From assembly GCA_022825595.1 (NCBI GenBank), contig JAJDWM010000603.1:1-33589 (forward strand): 33,589 nucleotides of DNA. The letters run 5' to 3'. The first letter of the stretch is position 1. Every line of letters starts with the position of its first letter. Below the pieces are notes generated by a model. It was not told where the DNA came from. It did no database searches and saw nothing but the letters and a program-made list of their open reading frames with translations. Below, in pieces: positions 15,372 to 25,600 of this stretch. The position numbers and the translations under genes are program-made. The stretch is from Bryobacterales bacterium (GTDB taxonomy: Bacteria > Acidobacteriota > Terriglobia > Bryobacterales > UBA6623).

Positions 15372-18176
15372 ATGCGGAGAGGTCTGGACAGGAGCACGGC
15401 AGTAGTCGGGCTGGGCGCACTCCTTGCCGCAGCGCCCCTGACGCCGATTGCCGCGGCCACAGCGGAAGAGCACTTCGAACGCAGCGTCCGGCCGCTGCTG
15501 GAGGCCAAGTGTGCGGCCTGCCACGGGCCGGCCACTCTTATGGGTGGCTTGGACCTGACGAGCGCCTCGGGCCTAGCGCGCGGCGCGGATTCCGGACAGG
15601 TAGTGGTCCCGGGCCAGCCGGGTGACAGCCAACTGATCCTGGCCGTGGAATACGGGTCCGACATCAGGATGCCGCCCACGGGCAAGCTGCCAGCGCACGA
15701 GATCGCCGTCCTGCGAGATTGGATCCTGCAGGGCGCCATCTGGCCCGGCGGGCCGGATGCGCATGAGGCCGGGTCGCGGAGCACGCACTGGAGCTTCCAG
15801 CCGATTCGCGACGCCCGCCTGCCCGCCGTGAGAGCAAGGAGCTGGGTCAGGACGCCGGTCGATGCCTTCATCCTTGCCCGGCTCGAGAGCGAGGGTGTCC
15901 GACCGGCTCCCTCCGCGGGCAAGCTGGACTTGCTGCGGCGAGTGAAGTACGACCTGCACGGCCTGCCGCCCAGCCATGAGGAGACGCTCGCCTTCTTGGC
16001 AGACGACAGCCCGGACGCCTTCGAGCGGCTGGTGGACCGTCTGCTCGCTTCGCCGCGGTATGGAGAGAAGTGGGGACGCCACTGGCTGGACGTCGCACGC
16101 TACGCAGAATCCTCGGGGCTGGACGACGACATCAAGTTGCCGCACGTGTGGCGGTATCGCGATTATGTGATCGAGGCGTTCAACGAAGACCTGCCGTTCG
16201 ACCGATTCATCCTTGAACAGCTCGCCGGCGACCTGTTGCCCGCTGACCCGCCAAGCACCGTCAACCGGAGGGGCATCGTCGCAACGGGGTTCCTCGCCGT
16301 GGGGCCAAAGCCGCTCGTCCAGCAGGACAAGGTCCAGTTGCGCTACGACGTCGTGGACGAGCAGATCGATGCCGTCAGCAAGGCATTCCTTGGCCTCACC
16401 ATCGCCTGTGCCCGCTGCCATGACCACAAGTTCGACCCTATTTCGATCCGGGACTACTACTCGCTGGCGTCAATCTTCGCGAGCATCCGGAACTTTGAGG
16501 AAATCGACGTGCTCGTCTCGAAGGTGCACTTCGAGCCGCTCGTGCCCAGGGCCGAATACGAAACCTACAGAGAGAACGGCAAGAAGGTCGAGAACCGCGA
16601 GGAGTGGATCGAGGCCGCGGTGGAGCTCGCCGTGTACCGGGAAGTTGTCGAGGTGTCTGGCCCCCGGCTGGCCGAGTACATGCTGGCAGCCCGTAGAGTC
16701 TACGCCGACGGCGAGGACTGCGGAGCTGTCGCCGCGGAACATGGCATCAGCAGCCCTATGCTGCAGCGGTGGGTCGCATACTTGCGCCCGGCGGACGTGC
16801 TTCGCCTCTATCTGGGGCCTTGGTACGAGGCGCCTCTGGACCGGGCGGGACCCTTGGCGGAGTCCTACCAAGACCGGTTCCTTGGACGGGGCCGGGCCGA
16901 GATCGCCGTGCTGAAGTCTTGGCTCGAAGAAGCGGCCAAGGCCATCCGGGCCGACGAAGATCCCCCCGAGCGGGATCGATTCTCCGCCTCGGACGATCGG
17001 CTGTTCGCTGAAGTAGCGTTTCGGGCGGACCAGATGGGTGAAGGCGCCGCGGACATCGACGGTCCGTTCTCTGTGGCCAAGGGGGAGCGCGAGAATCTCC
17101 TGAGCGAAGGCGAGAGGAACTCAATCGAGGCGATGCGTCGGGAGATCGAGATTCTCAAGGCCAAGGCGCGACCGGAGCCAGACATGGCGTATGCCGTCAA
17201 GGAGGGCGAGAGCGTCGAGCAGCGCGTATTCCTTCGCGGGAGCTACCGCAGCCCGGGAGATCCCGTGCAGAAGGGCTTTCCGGCCATCCTGGCCGGCGAC
17301 AGCCCGCCCCGGATCACGGCAGGCAGCGGCCGGCCTGAGCTGGCCCGCTGGCTTGCGCAGCCCGCAAACCCACTCACGGCGCGGGTGGCTGTGAACCGGT
17401 TGTGGCTATGGCACTTCGGGCAGGGCCTCGTCCGGACGCCCAACAACTTCGGCATCCGCGGCCAGCCGCCGACGCACCCGGAACTGCTGGACTACCTGGC
17501 CCGACTCTTCATCGAGAGCGGCTGGTCTGTCAAGTCCGTGCACAGGATGATTCTGGCTTCCAGCACCTATCGCATGAGCGCCGACCCCGCCGAGGAAGCG
17601 CTTCGAGCCGACCCGGAGAACGCTCTGTGGTCCCGGTTCGGCCGAAGGCGGCTGACGGCGGAGGAAATGCGCGACTCGATGCTCGCAGTTGACGGAGCGA
17701 TCGACCTGACGGTCGGCGGCAGTGTCTCAAAGACCCTGGATTCGTATGGCTCGGAGGAACCCTTCTTCCACCCGGACCGCTCCCGTCGACGTACGGTCTA
17801 CATCCCGCTGTACCGGAACAAGCTCCCCCCGGACCTGACCCTGTTCGACTTCGCAAACTCGACGACGAGCGTTGGGCAGCGCTCGCAATCGACGATCGCG
17901 CCGCAAGGGCTGTACCTTATGAACAGCAGTTTTGTGGACGCGCGTGCCCGTGCCCTTGCCCGAAGCCTTCTGGCTGAGCCTGTCCCGTCCGATCGCGACC
18001 GGCTCGCCGCTGCGTACTGGGCCGTGCTCGCACGGCCCCCTTCCGAGGAGGAGGCGGAGCGCCTGGTGGCATTCCTGTCGCGCTACCCGCTTGACGGGAG
18101 CGAGGCACGCGTCACGGCTTGGACGGGGCTGTGCCGTGTCCTTCTCGCCTCCAACGCATTCCACTACCTGAACTGA
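15372..18176 (+). CDS. Secreted PSCyt1/DUF1549/DUF1553 protein
   Basis: This is a 934-aa exported protein of a large family found in Planctomycetota, Verrucomicrobiota and Acidobacteriota. A signal peptide (1-31) is followed by a planctomycete-type cytochrome c domain, with the heme motif CAACH at 47-51 and a possible Met ligand in RMPP at 99-102. DUF1549 (PSCyt2) spans about 158-385 and holds a second CxxCH (CARCHDH, 346-352). A charged linker covers 390-630, and DUF1553 (PSD1) spans about 650-930 (RWLAQPANPLTARVAVNRLW..NNFGIRG). The role is unknown. It is thought to be a periplasmic partner of the DUF1501 protein encoded 14 bases downstream. The ribosome-binding site is 16 bases from the ATG, which is long. 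Heme attachment is inferred from motifs only. Confidence 0.9.
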   Translation: MRRGLDRSTAVVGLGALLAAAPLTPIAAATAEEHFERSVRPLLEAKCAACHGPATLMGGLDLTSASGLARGADSGQVVVPGQPGDSQLILAVEYGSDIRMPPTGKLPAHEIAVLRDWILQGAIWPGGPDAHEAGSRSTHWSFQPIRDARLPAVRARSWVRTPVDAFILARLESEGVRPAPSAGKLDLLRRVKYDLHGLPPSHEETLAFLADDSPDAFERLVDRLLASPRYGEKWGRHWLDVARYAESSGLDDDIKLPHVWRYRDYVIEAFNEDLPFDRFILEQLAGDLLPADPPSTVNRRGIVATGFLAVGPKPLVQQDKVQLRYDVVDEQIDAVSKAFLGLTIACARCHDHKFDPISIRDYYSLASIFASIRNFEEIDVLVSKVHFEPLVPRAEYETYRENGKKVENREEWIEAAVELAVYREVVEVSGPRLAEYMLAARRVYADGEDCGAVAAEHGISSPMLQRWVAYLRPADVLRLYLGPWYEAPLDRAGPLAESYQDRFLGRGRAEIAVLKSWLEEAAKAIRADEDPPERDRFSASDDRLFAEVAFRADQMGEGAADIDGPFSVAKGERENLLSEGERNSIEAMRREIEILKAKARPEPDMAYAVKEGESVEQRVFLRGSYRSPGDPVQKGFPAILAGDSPPRITAGSGRPELARWLAQPANPLTARVAVNRLWLWHFGQGLVRTPNNFGIRGQPPTHPELLDYLARLFIESGWSVKSVHRMILASSTYRMSADPAEEALRADPENALWSRFGRRRLTAEEMRDSMLAVDGAIDLTVGGSVSKTLDSYGSEEPFFHPDRSRRRTVYIPLYRNKLPPDLTLFDFANSTTSVGQRSQSTIAPQGLYLMNSSFVDARARALARSLLAEPVPSDRDRLAAAYWAVLARPPSEEEAERLVAFLSRYPLDGSEARVTAWTGLCRVLLASNAFHYLN

Positions 18177-18190
18177 TCCGACTCGCAGCC

Positions 18191-19627
18191 ATGCCAACGA
18201 AGCCAAGCCCAATCGCGATGTCGCGACGCGCCATACTGCGGCGCTCGGCGCTGAGCTTCGGGATGTTGGGGCTGGCGGGAATGGCCGCTCTCCCGACGCG
18301 GCGCGGCGCGGCGAGCACAATCGAACCCCTGGCTCCCCGGGAGCCGCACTTCCCGGCGCGAGCGAAGCGGGTGATCTTCCTGTTCATGCACGGCGGCGTG
18401 TCGCACATCGACACCTTCGACCCCAAGCCGCGCCTGGACCGGGACGACGGAAAGCCGATGCCGATCGCGCTGGAACTGGCATTCTCGAGAAACCTCGGCA
18501 ACCTGATGCGGTCACCGTTCGAGTTCCGGCGCCATGGCGAGAGCGGCATCCCGGTCAGCAGCCTGTTCCCGAACGTCGCCGGTTGCGTGGACGACCTGTG
18601 CGTGATCCGCTCCATGGTCGGCGACGGGGTAGACCACGGCGGGGCGATGCTGCAGCTGCACACCGGCTCCTTCACCTTCACCAGGCCCAGCGTGGGGTCG
18701 TGGGTGCTATACGGGCTAGGCACGGAGAACCGAAACCTGCCCGGCTTCGTGACCATCAAGCCGACCCTGTGGCACGGCGGCGCCAAGAACTGGGGGTCGG
18801 CGTTCCTGCCGGGCTCCTATCAGGGAACGCCCATCGGCAACTCGGCCGCCAGCCTGGACGAGCTCCGCAAGGCGCCCATCGAGCACCTCGCGAACACGAC
18901 GCGCACCCCGGAGCAGCAGCGGTATGAACTTGAGATGCTCGCTGAAGTCAATAGGCTCCACAGCCTCGACAAGCGGCACGATCCCAGTCTTGAGGCGCGA
19001 ATCCAGTCCATGGAACTCGCGTTCCGGATGCAGATGGAGGCGCCCGAGGCCTTGTCGGTGGAGGGCGAGTCGGAAGCCACAAAGAAGCTCTACGGGATCG
19101 ATGAAGAAGTGACCCGGGACTTCGGGTGGCAGTGCCTGCTGGCCCGAAGGCTGGCCGAGCGGGGAGTGCGCTTCATTCAGTGCTCGCACTCCGGCTTCGA
19201 GGAGAAGTGGGACCACCACAACGCGGTTGCGCGCCGGCACTATGCGAGCGCGCGCGAAGTGGACAAGCCCATAGCCGGCCTACTGAGGGATCTCAAGACG
19301 CGTGGCATGCTCGGCGAGACGCTGGTCATTTGGGCCGGGGAGTTCGGCCGAACGCCGTTCACCGACCAAGGAGACGGGCGGGATCACAACCCGTACGGCT
19401 TCACGATCTGGATGGCTGGCGGAGGCTTGAGGCCGGGGACGGTCTACGGGGCCACGGACGAGTTCGGCTACCACGCCGTCGAGAACCGCATGCACATCCA
19501 CGACCTGCACGCGACCGTGCTGCACCTGATGGGGCTGGACCACACCAAGCTGACGTACCGCTTCGACGGGCGGGACTTCCGGCTCACCGACGTGCATGGC
19601 AGAGTGGCTGAGAACATCTTGGCCTGA
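18191..19627 (+). CDS. Tat-exported DUF1501 protein
   Basis: This is a 478-aa protein of the DUF1501 family (alkaline phosphatase/sulfatase superfamily-like fold). The N-terminus MPTKPSPIAMSRRAILRRS..GLAGMAAL is a twin-arginine signal, so it is exported folded. Family motifs include FMHGGVSHIDTFDPKP, WDHHNAVARRH, IWAGEFGRTPF, GRDHNPYGF and the C-terminal HDLHATVLHLMGLD. The ORF-track start (18119) overlaps the previous gene. The ATG at 18191 restores a clean Tat signal, and a second ATG at 18218 (MSRRAIL) is also possible. It follows the PSCyt/DUF1549/DUF1553 gene by 14 bases, the standard arrangement, and the two are expected to work together outside the cytoplasm. The reaction is not established. 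Confidence 0.9.
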   Translation: MPTKPSPIAMSRRAILRRSALSFGMLGLAGMAALPTRRGAASTIEPLAPREPHFPARAKRVIFLFMHGGVSHIDTFDPKPRLDRDDGKPMPIALELAFSRNLGNLMRSPFEFRRHGESGIPVSSLFPNVAGCVDDLCVIRSMVGDGVDHGGAMLQLHTGSFTFTRPSVGSWVLYGLGTENRNLPGFVTIKPTLWHGGAKNWGSAFLPGSYQGTPIGNSAASLDELRKAPIEHLANTTRTPEQQRYELEMLAEVNRLHSLDKRHDPSLEARIQSMELAFRMQMEAPEALSVEGESEATKKLYGIDEEVTRDFGWQCLLARRLAERGVRFIQCSHSGFEEKWDHHNAVARRHYASAREVDKPIAGLLRDLKTRGMLGETLVIWAGEFGRTPFTDQGDGRDHNPYGFTIWMAGGGLRPGTVYGATDEFGYHAVENRMHIHDLHATVLHLMGLDHTKLTYRFDGRDFRLTDVHGRVAENILA

Positions 19628-20236
19628 GCGACGGCGGGCGTACGGGGTCACGTTGCCGAGGAAGGGAAGTCAGCAGCTGACCCGAAGACTGCCTGGAGCA
19701 GCTTCACCGGGACGGCCGGACTCGAGCGAACAGCCAATCCGCCGATCCGGACGACCGGGGTCGTCTTGTGGCGCGATGGCCGTAGATTGCGCCGACCGGC
19801 CGCTGAGCCAGACGCGTGATGGGGGCGGGACATTCGCAACACGGGGCGGTGGCGGCTAGCACACATTACTGAGCGGAGAGTGGCTTCGGACTTGGAGCGG
19901 CGCACTGTGACGGTCGCGCCACAACAGCAGGATCTCCGGAAGTCGGTCACCGCTGCTGGGATGCGCCCATCATCACGCGGGCAAGCTTCTTGCGATCCAA
20001 TGCCGGCATAACTTACGTTCCGCGCCCCGTCGTAGTCCACGGCATCCCGACCGATGCACCCGCGGAGAATCGTGAGCCTAGGGTGCGGTGGGTTCCCTGC
20101 CTCAAGCAAGCGGCCACTCTTGCTGCGGTGGGCTCATTCCTGCCCCGCCACCCAATTTGGTCGCCACTGCTGCTGGGATCAACGTTCCCGGCAGGCACCC
20201 GGCGCGATCCTCTCTGTCCTAGGACCCAAGCGCCGC
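19628..20236. other. Gene-poor gap before the TPR operon
   Basis: About 600 bases without a supported gene. The ORF track extends the TPR gene back to 19990, but the extension has no family character and precedes the likely promoter. A compact dyad, GTCAGC-A-GCTGAC, lies at 19669-19681, some 40 bases after the DUF1501 stop. The minus frame 19648-20109 is Arg/Ser-rich shadow. Confidence 0.45.
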
Positions 20237-20259
20237 TGATACACTTCAAATCTGAAGTG
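20237..20259 (+). promoter_or_regulatory. Extended -10 promoter with overlapping dyad for the TPR operon
   Basis: TGA-TACACT (20237-20245) is an extended -10 element. A perfect 7-bp inverted repeat, CACTTCA-AATC-TGAAGTG (20242-20259), overlaps its end and the expected start of transcription. No good -35 is visible, which extended -10 promoters tolerate. The dyad could be a repressor site. It supports a translation start downstream, at the GTG at 20275. Confidence 0.4.
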
Positions 20260-20274
20260 CACAGGCTCGCCACA

Positions 20275-21492
20275 GTGAAGGCCTCCCTGCTTCTGGTCGC
20301 GGCACTGTCGGCCAACGACCTGCGAGAAGCGGCCGAAGCTCTGGGACGGAATGACTTCGCCGGGGCAGTGCCGCACCTTCGCGCGGCGCTTGCGGATGAT
20401 CCCGAGAACGTCAACGCGCGGTTCAACCTGGCATACGCGCTGCAGTCGACCGGAGACGAGGACGGCGCGATAGAGCAGTACTCGCTTATCGCTAGCCGCC
20501 AGCCGGATCTGCTGGAGGCCCGGCAGAATCTGGCAACCTTGCTGATGCAGGCAGGCCGTTTCGGCGAGGCGGCGGACGAGTACGGCGCCATAGCCGCGGG
20601 CAGTCCGGACGACCCGGCCCCGCGCATGCTCGCAGCAATGGCGACGGAGCGGACGGGCCCTCCCGAGGCTGTGGTGGAGGCCTACCGCCGCGTCCTAGAG
20701 CTGGACCCCAGCAGCTTGGATGCGCGCCTCGGCTTGGCGAGGTCGCTTGAGGCGTCGGGAATGCTCCTCGAAGCTGTCGAGGAATACCTGCGGATCGCTG
20801 ACTCGACACCGCATGCGGATCAGCCCCTGCTGAACCTGGCGGAGCGACTCGAGGAGTCCGGCCAGCGGGACACCGCGCTCGACATTTATCGGCGCCATGC
20901 CTCGATGAACCCTGAGGATCCAGCAGTTCAGGAGGATCTCGGACTCCTGCTGCTGGAGGAAGGCGCGACCGGCGAGGCTATTGGTTTCCTCGAGCGGTCG
21001 GTGAAGGCGGATCCCACGGGCCGCAGGCACTCTGCCCTTGCAGAGGCTTACCGCCGCTCGAGGTGCCCGGATGCGGCGCACGAACAGCTCCGCCTGGCCG
21101 CCGAGGCCGATCCGGGGAACGCCTCCGGACGGCTGCGCTACGGCAGTTCCCTGCTCCAGCGGCAAGAGTTCGAAGGCGCGGCCCGCGAGTACCTGGCGGC
21201 CGCAGAGGCGGACCGAACTCAGCCGGAGGCCTGGAACGGGCTGGCCTTCGCCATGTACCGCCTGAACAACTTCCCTGCCGCACTTCGCGCACTCTCCGAA
21301 TCAGCCAAGCTGATTCCGCCTTCGGCCGCCAGCGTGTACCTGAGGGCAATCTGCCAGGACAACCTGCAGATGTACGAGGAGGCCCGAGACAGCTACCGGG
21401 CGTTCTTGGCCATGCAGCCGGGAATGGAGGACGAGGTCTGGAAGGCCACCCAGCGGCTGCAGACGATCGAGAAGGTCCTGAGAAAGCGGTGA
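20275..21492 (+). CDS. Secreted TPR-repeat protein
   Basis: This is a protein of about 405 aa built almost wholly of TPR helical pairs after a short signal-like N-terminus (VKASLLLVAALSAND). Recognisable repeats include ALGRNDFAGAVPHLRAALADDPENVNARFNL, LLMQAGRFGEAADEYGAIAAGSPDD and ALRALSESAKLIP, about 10 units in total. TPR arrays bind other proteins and have no enzymatic role. The ORF track begins at 19990, but the GTG at 20275 is preferred because it follows a likely promoter and gives an export signal. GTG at 20257 is an alternative. Its stop overlaps the ATG of the next gene (TGATG), so translation is probably coupled. It is likely a periplasmic scaffold for the two small proteins that follow. 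Confidence 0.8.
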   Translation: MKASLLLVAALSANDLREAAEALGRNDFAGAVPHLRAALADDPENVNARFNLAYALQSTGDEDGAIEQYSLIASRQPDLLEARQNLATLLMQAGRFGEAADEYGAIAAGSPDDPAPRMLAAMATERTGPPEAVVEAYRRVLELDPSSLDARLGLARSLEASGMLLEAVEEYLRIADSTPHADQPLLNLAERLEESGQRDTALDIYRRHASMNPEDPAVQEDLGLLLLEEGATGEAIGFLERSVKADPTGRRHSALAEAYRRSRCPDAAHEQLRLAAEADPGNASGRLRYGSSLLQRQEFEGAAREYLAAAEADRTQPEAWNGLAFAMYRLNNFPAALRALSESAKLIPPSAASVYLRAICQDNLQMYEEARDSYRAFLAMQPGMEDEVWKATQRLQTIEKVLRKR

Positions 21493-21941
21493 TGCGGGGA
21501 ATTCGCCTGATCGCGTTGGCGGCCATCGTTATCGCCAACTGGCCCTCTGCAGCCCAAGAGTCCGGCCTCGAACAAATCACGGCCATACAGGAGATGACTC
21601 AGCGGGCACGGAAGGCGCTGGACTTCGCGGCAGCGCGCCTCGAGGCTGCGGCGAAGGCTTACGGGGCCGACGAGGTCGAGCCCGGCCGAAAGGCCTTGGA
21701 TGAGGTCGGAGCGGCCGTCGAACTGGCGGTTCAGTCGCTAGAGGCTACCGGCAAGCATCCCAGGCGCAATCCGCGCCACTTCAAGAATGCGGAGATCCGG
21801 ACTCGGAGGCTGCTCCGGCAGATCCGCCAGCTGCGCCAGAGTGCCCATATGGCCGACCATCCCGACATCGACCGCCTGATCGAGCGTGTCGAGGAGGGGA
21901 ACAGCAAGCTTCTGCTTGGAATCATGAGCCCGAAGGGCTAG
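21492..21941 (+). CDS. Small secreted helical protein, unrecognised
   Basis: This is a 149-aa protein with a clear signal peptide (MRGIRLIALAAIVIANWPSAAQE). The mature part is predicted to be all helical, with heptad-like stretches (MTQRARKALDFAAARLEAAAKAY and RRLLRQIRQLRQSAHMA). The ORF track shows it inside a longer frame from 21063, but the ATG at 21492 overlaps the TPR stop by one base and begins the signal peptide, so it is the true start. No named family was recognised. It resembles the small helical exported proteins encoded with TPR genes in acidobacteria, and interaction with the TPR protein is an inference. Confidence 0.75.
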   Translation: MRGIRLIALAAIVIANWPSAAQESGLEQITAIQEMTQRARKALDFAAARLEAAAKAYGADEVEPGRKALDEVGAAVELAVQSLEATGKHPRRNPRHFKNAEIRTRRLLRQIRQLRQSAHMADHPDIDRLIERVEEGNSKLLLGIMSPKG

Positions 21942-21952
21942 AGTGAGGGGGC

Positions 21953-22618
21953 ATGCGACTCGGACTGCTTGTGTTGGCGATGGTTTGGGCCGCCGGTGCG
22001 GCTTCAGGCCAAGAGCTGCCCGGGAGCCGCGAGTTCCTCACGGACTACGAGATCGACGTCCTGCGCGAGAGGCAGGACATCAAGCTAAGGCTGGAGGCCT
22101 ATTCGAAGTTCGCGGCGCTGCGACTCGAGCTTGTGGAACAGCTGCTGGCAAAGCCCGAGCCGGGCCGCGGTGCCAAGGTCCACCGCTCCCTGTCTGAGTA
22201 CAGTTCAATCATCGAGGCCATCGATGACGTCATCGACGATGCGCTGCTGCGCAATCGGGATGTGAGCAAGGCTCTCAGCGGAGTGCTGGAGGCCGAGCAG
22301 CGATTTGCGGCCCGGCTGGCGAGGATTGCAGGCGAGCCGCAGGACGACGCCTGGCGCTACCAGTTTGTGCTTGAGGACGCAATCGACATCACGCGGGACA
22401 GCGCAGAGCTGCTCGCCGAGGATCTCGGAGCCCGCAAGGGGAAGCTCTTGGTCGACGAAGAGCAGCAGCGTCGCCGCAACCTTGAGAGCATGGCGCCCGA
22501 GCGGCGCAAGGAAGAGCAGCGAGCTGCCCAGAAAGAAGCCGACGAAGAGGCCGAACGCGATCGCAAGCGCCCCTCCTTGCTGCGGCCCGGCGAGAAGCTG
22601 GGCTCCAAGGGGCGCTAG
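21953..22618 (+). CDS. Secreted helical/coiled-coil protein, unrecognised
   Basis: This is a 221-aa protein with a signal peptide (MRLGLLVLAMVWAAGAASGQE), then helical segments rich in Glu, Arg and Leu. The tail is strongly charged (ERRKEEQRAAQKEADEEAERDRKRPS) and probably forms an extended helix. It starts 11 bases after the previous gene, with a GAGGGGG ribosome-binding site, so it is the third gene of the TPR operon. No known domain was identified. It could be a periplasmic or surface partner of the TPR scaffold. Its 3' end lies only 7 bases from the end of the convergent protease gene. Confidence 0.78.
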   Translation: MRLGLLVLAMVWAAGAASGQELPGSREFLTDYEIDVLRERQDIKLRLEAYSKFAALRLELVEQLLAKPEPGRGAKVHRSLSEYSSIIEAIDDVIDDALLRNRDVSKALSGVLEAEQRFAARLARIAGEPQDDAWRYQFVLEDAIDITRDSAELLAEDLGARKGKLLVDEEQQRRRNLESMAPERRKEEQRAAQKEADEEAERDRKRPSLLRPGEKLGSKGR

Positions 22619-22625
22619 GCAGCGA

Positions 22626-25600
22626 TCAGCGCACCGGCACGGTGCCCGGCTCGGTGGGGATTCCGCCGATCGAGACAACCACGTCGGCGATCCCCGGCCG
22701 CACTCCTGACGGCACGGTTGCCTCGACGAATGTCAGCCCCGTCACACCGGGAAAGCTGCCGTCAAAGGTGACGGTTGCGGGCAGCCCGTCGATGCTGACT
22801 GCCACGTCGTTGGCCAGTTCGACGCTCTCTTCGAACGCATCTCCGCTCGCCAGCGGCTCGGCGAACGGGCCAGTGCCGGTCAGCTGCAGGAGGATGGTAT
22901 CCCCCGCCGAGGCGGGCTGGCCCGTAGTCACGGGACTGCCGTCGGCATGCCACGCCGAAGTCCAGCCAGCGCCGTCCGGCACCGAGTAGAGCTCCGGAGA
23001 AATGTCCGCCAGCTCTAGCACGACAGGCTCTGACCAGGACTGGTCTCCGAATCGGTCTGTGAGACGGACCTTGACGTAAGCGAAGTTCAGCCCGGCCAAC
23101 TCCCACGGGATCTGCACGCCCACCTCCTCTGGACCCACGTAGAAGACCCGGCCCGGTTCGCTGATTCCGGCCTCGGGAAAGTCGAAGCTGACGCTGAGGG
23201 CCTTCAGGGTCACCGGCAGAGGGGCCGCGGGGGCCTCGCCCCAGAACTCGCTGAACGCTCCGCCGAATATAGTCGCGAGCGAGCCCGGCGCCAACGGTCG
23301 CGCGTCGAGCAGGGTTGCGCTGTTGTAGATGCCGTCAATGCGCGGGCGCTCGCGTTCCGCGTAGAAGGTGAACGGCAGCTCGACCCCTCCGGCCACGACA
23401 ACCGCTTCGTGCGGGCCGCGAGAGGGCCCGAACTCCACGACGGCCTCCGCGACGCCATGACGGTCGGTCCGACCGGTGGCGCTCAGGACAGTGACCTCTC
23501 CGGAGGGCAGACGCACCTCCACCGGCGCGTCGGCCACGCCGACACCAAAGCGGTCCACGAAGCGGGCGGACACGCGGCGACGCGAGACCTCCCCCTGAAA
23601 CGCGCGTGTGCTGCCCGGCCCTGTCGCGAATGCTGTATGGGGCACGTTGTCACCGACCAAGTACAGGTAGGGGACCCGCACTTCGCCGAGTTCGCCGACG
23701 GCCCGCACAGCCACGTGGCCCTCATACGAGCCGGGAAGCGGGCGGAGGCCCTCCAATGAGACGCGGATGGCTCGGTACTGGTCCGGCTCAAGCCAAAGCA
23801 CGATCCGGCTGCGGCCTTCTAGCGTCACCGCTGCCCGCCGATCGTTGTCCCGCGGCACGACCTCAAGCTCGTAGCTGCGGGCCACGGGGGCGCGGTTTGT
23901 CACGTAGATCTCCTGCCAGACGGGCAAGGTGCGACCGGAGAGCATCCCGAATCCCACGGTGGCTGGCTCCACGGTCGCGATCGGTTCCAAGGCGGCCGCC
24001 ACATCGAGCAGGCCAGCGCCGACGGCTGCCGCGCGTGCCGGCTCGCCATCCTCCACGATCTCCGCACTGGCGGTGTTGATGAGCGCCGACGCCACCTCCC
24101 GTGAAGTTAGGGCCGGGTGCCGCTGCCAGACGAGGGCGGCCGCGCCCGCCACAGCTGGTGCAGCCGCGCTTGTGCCCGTGACGCGCCGGAACTCGCTTGG
24201 GTTGAAACCCCCGATCCGCTCGTACTGGAAGGCGCCGGCCGTGTACACGTCGAGCCCGGGAGCTGCAATGTCCGGCTTGAGGTTCAGTCCGGGGCTAGGG
24301 CCTCTGGAACTGAAGGCCGCCGGAGAGCGCCAAGGCCGGGCCGAGCGCAGGGGCGTCGGATCCATAGCCAGGAGAACCTCCCCCTCCGCACCGGCCTCCT
24401 GCACCAGTGCCTCGATCACCGCGCCACTCTCCGCGCTGACGAAGTAGGCCGGAATGTCCGTGTCGCGCAGGGCAGACATCTCAACCAGGTCCTGCATTGG
24501 CTGGTCGTCGTACACGACCAGGCCTGCCGCGCCTGCGGCAGCCGCGTTCTCAGCCTTGTCGGCGAACCAGCACCCGCCCCGGCGGGCGACAAGAATGGCG
24601 CCATCAAGCTCGGCACCCTCGAATGACGCGCAAGCCTGCGCGTCGCCCAGCGAAGCAGCGAGCCTGGCCGGAGCCCGCAGGCTATCGTCCAGCCCGGGCC
24701 CGGATCCGGACAGGGCGGGGAGAGTGCGCCTGGCGATGCGCACCGACTCGTGCAGCCGCACAGGGTTGGCGGTCGCCGCCACGGCGATGACATCTGGCGC
24801 GACGGCCGGCGTCGACACCGTCGCCCTAGCCGGCTGCAGGCCCCCTGCGATCCGGCCGTCGTTGCCAGCCGCCGCGACAACGACCCGGCCGAAGTCCACG
24901 ACGGCGCTCTGCGCGGCCGCGGCCAAGGGATCGCAGAGTACGTCTGGCGGCTGTCCGCAGCCGCGCCCGGAGGCGTTCCAAGGAGAGTCGGCCACGTGCC
25001 CCAAGCTCAGGTTGAGGATGTCCATCCCGTCAACGACCGCGTCGTCGATGGCCGCGATGACCGCCTGTGAACTGGCCGCCGGAACCAAACCCGGCGTGCC
25101 CGATACCTTATAGATCCCCAGATAGGCCTTGGGGGCGATGCCGCTGACCGGGCCTGCGGGTGATTCCACCCGGCCTCCCGCGGCGATCATCGCCACGGCC
25201 GTGCCGTGGCCGCTGAAGTCCCATGCGGAGGAGTCGTCCGGGGAGGACGTTGCCGGAGCCCGGGTGTTCTGCAGGTGCTGGTAGGTCCGAATCGCCACCA
25301 CCTTCGAATTCGCCAGCGCTATGTCCGCTGGGCGACCCTTGGGAAACCCCGCGAGCGGTGCCAGGGAATCGTCGGAGAAGGCCGGATGCAGGAAGTCTAG
25401 GCCCGAGTCGATGACGGCGATGCTGATTCCCTCGCCGGTGGCCCCGACCTCCGCGGCTTGGGAACGGGCCTCCATCAGGCGCACGGCCTCCTCTACGCCG
25501 ATCAGGCCCAGCGCCACTTCCCGGCTCGCGACTACACGTTTGACCCCGGGGATCCCCAGGAAGGACTCGGCCTGCTGCTCGTCGGCACGCACGAACACGG

